From positions 682,001 to 746,000 of the forward strand of contig NC_008541.1 in NCBI RefSeq assembly GCF_000196235.1: a DNA stretch of 64,000 nt, written 5' to 3'. Below the pieces are notes generated by a model. The model was not told the DNA's origin and ran no database searches. It saw only the letters and a program-made list of their open reading frames with translations. Both the position numbers and the translations under genes were made by a program. This document shows, piece after piece, positions 59,279-64,000 of the stretch (position 1 is the stretch's first letter; every line of letters starts with the position of its first letter). Origin of the DNA: Arthrobacter sp. FB24 (GTDB taxonomy: Bacteria > Actinomycetota > Actinomycetes > Actinomycetales > Micrococcaceae).

Positions 59279-59773
59279 ATGATCGAAATTGCCGGGCTGC
59301 CCGCCCATATCCTGCTCATCCACGGCGTCGTGGTCCTGGCTCCGCTCACAGGGCTGGCGTCCATCGTGTACGGCGTGTGGCGGTCCGCGCGACAGGCCCT
59401 GGCGTGGCCGCTGGGTGTGCTGTCCCTGGGGCTGGTCCCGCTAACACTGGTCACCGCCCAGGCAGGCGAGCAGTTGGAAAAGACGAGGCCGGCCTCGCGC
59501 CTCCTCCATGAGCACGTTGAACAGGGCGACCTCCTGAAGTATCTTGCCGTGGCCTTCTTTGTGGTTGTCGCGATGATGCTGGCGGTCACCTACGAACCTT
59601 TTGCCCGACGGCTGGACCTCCTGGGTGCCCGGGGCTACGTGGGGCGCCTGCGGAGCAATCGAGCAGTGCGGGTTGCCCTGCTGGCCGCCGGAGCGGTTGC
59701 GGGAGCGGTGTTGATCTACCAGAGCATCATCACCGGCCACTCCGGCGCCGCGTCGGTGTGGGCGGGCCGCTAA
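59279..59773 (+). CDS. four-helix membrane protein (DUF2231-like)
   Basis: 164 residues with helices near 9-32, 40-60, 86-105 and 129-150. The start IAGLPAHILLIHGVVVLAPLTG and the AGEQLEK ... LLHEHVEQGD block resemble DUF2231 membrane proteins with conserved His. GGAGGAAACC precedes the ATG. Function unknown; it lies 81 bp before a cation-pumping ATPase gene in the same orientation. Confidence 0.75.
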   Translation: MIEIAGLPAHILLIHGVVVLAPLTGLASIVYGVWRSARQALAWPLGVLSLGLVPLTLVTAQAGEQLEKTRPASRLLHEHVEQGDLLKYLAVAFFVVVAMMLAVTYEPFARRLDLLGARGYVGRLRSNRAVRVALLAAGAVAGAVLIYQSIITGHSGAASVWAGR

Positions 59774-59854
59774 GTCGAATCCGGGTCGGGCCCTTGGCCC
59801 CTTGCGCCGCACCGGCAGGTGAGTGAGTGTGGGGGGCATGCGGGTGACAGCGGC

Positions 59855-62710
59855 ATGACGGATGCTCCCCGCCAGGCGGTATCCCACGATGCCGGCCCCT
59901 GGCACCTCCGTGATGCCGAAGAGGCGGTGGCCGCCTATGGCGTTGACCCTGGTACCGGCCTGGCCTCGGACGAAGCTGCCCGCCGGCTGGCGCGCGATGG
60001 TCCCAACGAACTCGAGTCTGCACCGCCGCAACCGTGGTGGTGGCGGGTCCTGTCCCAGTTCCAGGATCCGCTGATCTACCTTTTGCTGGCAGCCATAGCA
60101 ATTTCAGTCGTGGCCTGGTCTGTGGAAGGCGCCCACGGCGTTCCGGTCGATGCCCTCGTGATCAGTGCCGTGGTCCTGTTCAATGCGGTACTGGGCTTCG
60201 TCCAGGAGAACAAAGCCGAGACCGCCGTGGCTGCCCTGAAGGTCATGACTGCGGCCAACTCCATGGTGCTGCGCGACGGTGAGCTGAAGGCGGTGCCCTC
60301 AGCCGGACTCGTCCGCGGAGACATCCTCGCGCTGGGCGAAGGCGACGCCGTAGGCGCCGATGCCCGCCTGCTCACCGCCACATCGCTACGTGTCAGCGAA
60401 GCCTCGCTGACGGGAGAAAGCGAACCCGTCTTCAAGGACCCTCGAACCTTGGCCGGCAGCGTCCCGCTGGGGGAGCGGGTAAACATGGTGTTCAAAGGCA
60501 CGGCCGTCGCCCAGGGCGTGGGCCGCGCAGTAGTGACCGGAACGGGCATGGATTCGGAGGTCGGCGCCATCGCCGGCATGCTGGAACGGACGGTCGCCGA
60601 GCCCACGCCGCTCCAAAAGGAAATTGCGGGAGTGAGCCGGCTGCTGGGCATCACGGTGATTGTCATCGCCGTCGTCGTAATGGTCACCGTGGTCGCGGTC
60701 AACGGAGTTGCCTCACTGGGCGACCTCGTGACCGTCCTGCTCCTCGGCGTATCGCTGGCCGTTGCGGCCGTCCCGGAGGGATTGCCCGCCATCCTTTCCG
60801 TAGTGCTGGCGTTGGGTGTCCAGCGCATGGCCCGCCATAACGCCGTCGTCAAGCAACTGCACTCGGTGGAGACTCTCGGCTCCGCCACGGTGATCGCCTC
60901 GGACAAGACGGGCACACTGACCAGGAACGAGATGACGGTGGGCCGGATCGTCACGGCCTCGGGCGAGGTGGAACTGACGGGGGTCGGCTACCGCCCCGAA
61001 GGCCGCGCCCGCCAGGACGGCCGCGACGATATTGATCCGGCTGTGCTCCTTGAAGCCGGGCTGGTCCTTGCCGGCGGCACCTTCGCCAACAACGCACAGC
61101 TGAGGGAGCACGACGGCGAGTGGGAGATCCAGGGGGACCCCACCGAAGCTGCCTTCCTCGTCGCGGCCCGCAAGCTCGAAGGGGTTACCGAGCGCGTCGG
61201 CGAGTACGAACGCCACGGCGAGGTGCCGTTCACCTCGGAGCGCAAGCTGATGTCCGCGGTGGCCCACCATAAGGAGCTGGGTACTTTGTCCCTTATCACC
61301 AAAGGTGCCCCTGACGTGCTGCTCGGACGCTGCACCGGGCTGCAGGTAGGGGAGCGCATTATCCCGCTGGACGACAGGCGCCGGGAACAGGCGCTCGCGG
61401 CGGTGGATGCCTTGTCCGCGCAGGCCTTCCGGACGCTCGGCGTGGCCTATCGCCGGTACGGGGACGAGGACAGGCACGAACTCGAGGTGCTGGACGAAGC
61501 TGATGAAAGCACGCTCGTGTACCTCGGAGTCGTGGGCATCATCGACCCTCCCCGGGCTGAGGCTGCCGCCGCGGTGGCCGCCGCCCAGCACGCGGGGATA
61601 CGGGTGCTGATGATCACCGGAGACCACCCGCTCAGTGCGGCACGGATTGCCGGCGACCTGGGGATAGCGCAAGCGGGGGAGCGGGCTGTCACCGGGGCGG
61701 AGCTTGATGCGCTGGATGAGGAAGGGCTGCGTGCCGTCACCGCTTCCGCATCGGTTTATGCGCGGGTGGCCCCGCAGAACAAACTGCAGATCATTGATGC
61801 GCTCCAGGCGCAGGGCAACGTGGTGGCCATGACGGGGGACGGAGTCAACGATGCGCCGGCGCTGAAGTCTGCGGATATTGGCATTGCGATGGGCATCGCC
61901 GGGACCGAGGTGACTAAGGAAGCGTCCAAGATGATCCTGGCCGATGACAACTTCGCCACCATTGTCGCGGCCGTCCGCCAGGGCCGGATCATCTTCGAGA
62001 ATATCGAAAAATTCCTTCGCTACCTCCTGTCCTCCAACATGGGCGAGGTGTTCACAGTGTTCCTCGGCGTCGTTTTTGCCGGGGCGCTGGGACTGGCCGG
62101 CGCCCCCGGTGAAGCCGTTGCGCTGCCCCTGCTCGCCACCCAGATCCTCTGGATCAACCTGGTGACGGACTCCGGGCCGGCGCTCGCCATGGGCGTGGAC
62201 CCGGAAATCGACGACGTCATGGCCCGAAAACCCCGTCAGGCCACGGATCGCATCATTGGGCGGCGGATGTGGTCCGGAATCCTGTCGGTGGGCCTTGTCA
62301 TGGGGCTTGCGTCCCTGCTCAGCATCGACATTTTCCTGCCGGGCGGGCTGGTGGACGGCGATGATTCCCTGCAGGTGGCGCGTACCGCCGGGTTCACCAC
62401 CCTGGTGTTCGCCCAGCTGTTCAACGCGTTCAACTCCCGTTCCGAGACCTCCAGCGCCTTTCACCGACTTTTCGTCAACAAGTGGCTGTGGGGCGCGGTC
62501 GCAGTGGCCGTTGTTCTCCAGGTCGCCGTGGTTGAGGTGCCGTTTCTGCAGGGGGCCTTCGGGACGGAGTCCATGGATGCCCGCCACTGGGGAATGTGCG
62601 TTCTGCTGGCGTCCGCGGTGCTTGCTTTTGGTGAACTCCGGAAGCTGTCATTCAGGCTCCGGGCCCGGTTCCGCGCCGGGGCCCGTCTCCGCACCGGGGC
62701 GGCGGCGTGA
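59855..62710 (+). CDS. P-type cation-transporting ATPase (P2-type)
   Basis: 951 residues. N-terminal cation-ATPase domain (WHLRDAEEAVAAYGVD), actuator motif SLTGESEP, ion-binding helix VPEGLPAILSVVLALG, phosphorylated Asp350 in ASDKTGTLT, nucleotide-domain KGAPDVLL and hinge MTGDGVNDAPALKSADIGIAMG. The PEGLP helix places it in the P2A/P2-like group (Ca2+, Mn2+ or Na+/K+); the ion cannot be fixed. ATG 59855 is preferred; GTG 59819 is an alternative in frame. Its end overlaps the convergent MFS gene by 63 bp. Confidence 0.93.
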   Translation: MTDAPRQAVSHDAGPWHLRDAEEAVAAYGVDPGTGLASDEAARRLARDGPNELESAPPQPWWWRVLSQFQDPLIYLLLAAIAISVVAWSVEGAHGVPVDALVISAVVLFNAVLGFVQENKAETAVAALKVMTAANSMVLRDGELKAVPSAGLVRGDILALGEGDAVGADARLLTATSLRVSEASLTGESEPVFKDPRTLAGSVPLGERVNMVFKGTAVAQGVGRAVVTGTGMDSEVGAIAGMLERTVAEPTPLQKEIAGVSRLLGITVIVIAVVVMVTVVAVNGVASLGDLVTVLLLGVSLAVAAVPEGLPAILSVVLALGVQRMARHNAVVKQLHSVETLGSATVIASDKTGTLTRNEMTVGRIVTASGEVELTGVGYRPEGRARQDGRDDIDPAVLLEAGLVLAGGTFANNAQLREHDGEWEIQGDPTEAAFLVAARKLEGVTERVGEYERHGEVPFTSERKLMSAVAHHKELGTLSLITKGAPDVLLGRCTGLQVGERIIPLDDRRREQALAAVDALSAQAFRTLGVAYRRYGDEDRHELEVLDEADESTLVYLGVVGIIDPPRAEAAAAVAAAQHAGIRVLMITGDHPLSAARIAGDLGIAQAGERAVTGAELDALDEEGLRAVTASASVYARVAPQNKLQIIDALQAQGNVVAMTGDGVNDAPALKSADIGIAMGIAGTEVTKEASKMILADDNFATIVAAVRQGRIIFENIEKFLRYLLSSNMGEVFTVFLGVVFAGALGLAGAPGEAVALPLLATQILWINLVTDSGPALAMGVDPEIDDVMARKPRQATDRIIGRRMWSGILSVGLVMGLASLLSIDIFLPGGLVDGDDSLQVARTAGFTTLVFAQLFNAFNSRSETSSAFHRLFVNKWLWGAVAVAVVLQVAVVEVPFLQGAFGTESMDARHWGMCVLLASAVLAFGELRKLSFRLRARFRAGARLRTGAAA

Positions 62711-63961
62711 CCGGACCACAGTGGCTACCACCAGAACCATCGCCACTGCCTGAAGGACCGCCACGGCGGCAATGAGCGCCGGACGGGTGCCGTAGAGCGC
62801 GCCGTACAAGGCTCCGCCGGCGAGTGCGCCGCCTCCTTCGAAGGCGGCAAAGATTCCATAGGCTGTGCCCTGCCTGGCAGGCACCACCAGATCGGCAACC
62901 AGCGCCTTCACGGTTGAGTCCTGAATGCCCGTGGCGGCTCCCCACACGAGGACCCCGCCCAGCACCGGTCCGGTACTCACGGAGAACGCCAGTACCGGGA
63001 TCACAGCGACCAGGACCGGCAGGACCAGGAGCACGGCACCGCCGGCGCGGTCGTAGCCGTATCCGCTGGCGAGGGCTCCCAGCGCTGCCGCAGCCATGGC
63101 AGCCGCGTAAACCAGCGGGACTGCGGACACAGGGACATCAACCGCGGCCGTCAGATGGAATGCGATGACGCCGAAGGCCACCAGGCCCGCACTCCAGAAG
63201 AAGGCGGAGAGGGCGAAGAGGAGGAACACCCCGGGAAGGCGTCCCGCCGGCGTGTCAGCAGGTTTCAGGCCACCCGGGGTGTCCGGCGCATCCGGCAATA
63301 CCGGCGTCACCAGCTGCTCTGCCGTTCGCTGTGGTTCCGGTACGCGGCCCCGAATGCGGAACAGGAGGGCCATGGCAAGGGCCCCCGGAATGGCCAGCAC
63401 TGCAAAGGCCGGCCACAGTGACCCGGTGGCCGCGATGACCGCGGAGGCGATCAGGGGCCCCGCAAATGCGCCGGCAAGGTCCAGTGACTTGTGGACGGCG
63501 AAACCGCGTCCCCGCCCGACCGGCCCGGCAACGGAGGCGAGCAGGACAGTCTTCGCAGGGCTGCGTACGGCCTTGCCAACGCGGTCGCCAATGATCAGGG
63601 CGGACGCCAGCACCAGCCCCGCGGCACCCACAACAGGGGTAACAGCGAGTAAGGGAACACACAGGACGGTCAGTGCATAGCCGGCAATCGTGAAAGTCCA
63701 GTACTTACCAGTACGGTCCGCCCATGGGCCGAAGAGCAGCCGGAGCCCCTGGGCTGCGGCCTCGGCGGCGCCGGTGACCAGCCCGACCACCAAAGCGGAG
63801 GCACCCAGTTGGGCCAGCAGGGGGCCGGCGAGGGGACGTGCGCCGTCGGACACGGCGTCGACGGCCAGGCTGACCAGCCCGAATCCAAGCACCATTCTCC
63901 ATGGTGAACCCGGCAGCGGCGGGCTGTCTGGAGCAGCATGGCCAGAACGATGCGGTTTCAC
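62648..63961 (-). CDS. MFS transporter
   Basis: 437 residues, twelve helices. It has motif-A-like LFGPWADRTGKYW, a cytoplasmic loop after helix 6 and a second-half motif SGYGYDRAGGA. RSPAKTVLLASVAGPVGRGRGFAVHKSLD resembles the MFS branch annotated as 'MFS transporter, UMF/YfmO-like'. GTG start at 63961, 40 bp from the window end, where TATTGT may be part of its promoter. Substrate unknown. Confidence 0.88.
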   Translation of the reverse strand: MKPHRSGHAAPDSPPLPGSPWRMVLGFGLVSLAVDAVSDGARPLAGPLLAQLGASALVVGLVTGAAEAAAQGLRLLFGPWADRTGKYWTFTIAGYALTVLCVPLLAVTPVVGAAGLVLASALIIGDRVGKAVRSPAKTVLLASVAGPVGRGRGFAVHKSLDLAGAFAGPLIASAVIAATGSLWPAFAVLAIPGALAMALLFRIRGRVPEPQRTAEQLVTPVLPDAPDTPGGLKPADTPAGRLPGVFLLFALSAFFWSAGLVAFGVIAFHLTAAVDVPVSAVPLVYAAAMAAAALGALASGYGYDRAGGAVLLVLPVLVAVIPVLAFSVSTGPVLGGVLVWGAATGIQDSTVKALVADLVVPARQGTAYGIFAAFEGGGALAGGALYGALYGTRPALIAAVAVLQAVAMVLVVATVVRSRRRPGAETGPGAEPGPEPE

Positions 63962-64000
63962 AGCTCAAGGGTTTCGGACGGCCCGCGGGAATACAATAGC

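Overview
The window is chromosomal DNA from a high-GC Gram-positive bacterium, most likely a soil actinobacterium of the Micrococcaceae (Arthrobacter/Pseudarthrobacter type). I base this on the strong G/C preference at third codon positions and many GTG starts. Typical actinobacterial genes are also present: the proteasome activator Bpa with its C-terminal GQYL, GTP-dependent PckG, a cyclic-di-AMP riboswitch in front of a resuscitation-factor-like cell-wall enzyme, and many start codons placed 6-7 nt after a -10 hexamer (apparently leaderless mRNAs). The assignment is by family recognition only; no search was run.

Layout. 1-970: end of a DJ-1/PfpI gene and a membrane protein. About 970-5200: a patch of accessory-looking genes (DHFR-like reductase, small membrane proteins, hydrolase, a GNAT gene broken by one stop codon, methyltransferase, SUKH protein) on the 3' side of tRNA-Ser(CGA). 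5.4-8.0 kb: a compact operon of an MDR dehydrogenase, a pterin-synthase homologue without most canonical active-site residues, and a glycosyltransferase; this is the best candidate for an undescribed pathway. 8.0-11.8 kb: tadA, a PAP2 phosphatase, upp, a VOC protein, a HAD phosphatase and a frameshifted STAS-like gene. 11.7-17.8 kb: GT2 glycosyltransferase, secreted proteins, the riboswitch-controlled lytic transglycosylase, and a histidine kinase/response regulator pair. 17.8-22.7 kb: an AT-rich, repeat-bearing leader in front of a receiver-less winged-helix regulator, then dodecin, a SixA-like phosphatase and membrane proteins. 22.7-27.6 kb: an overlapping operon of a degenerate ABC ATPase, a YhgE/Pip membrane protein and a TetR repressor with its probable operator, next to a flavoprotein disulfide reductase.

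27.8-40.4 kb: GntR regulator, tRNA-Arg, pckG, hmp with nsrR and two kinds of operator-like palindrome between them, phosphomannomutase/phosphoglucomutase, a RecQ helicase with a C-terminal phosphoribosyltransferase-like domain, an MFS transporter, a CrtI-like oxidoreductase and tRNA-Ser(GCU). 40.5-50.1 kb: prolyl oligopeptidase, a large FAD protein, a 165-bp array of 32-bp repeats that reverses orientation at its centre, and a 1525-residue secreted nuclease/5'-nucleotidase. 50.1-64 kb: a two-domain VOC protein, tRNA-Ser(UGA), quinone oxidoreductase, PadR regulator, cstA with its small partner, bpa, an aldo/keto reductase, a P-type cation ATPase and an MFS transporter.

The genes suggest a free-living heterotroph. 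It can scavenge extracellular DNA and nucleotides (secreted nuclease/nucleotidase, upp), take up pyruvate or peptides when starved (cstA), run gluconeogenesis (pckG), detoxify NO (hmp/nsrR) and remodel its wall under c-di-AMP control. Mobile DNA is scarce: no insertion sequence, integrase or CRISPR array was seen.
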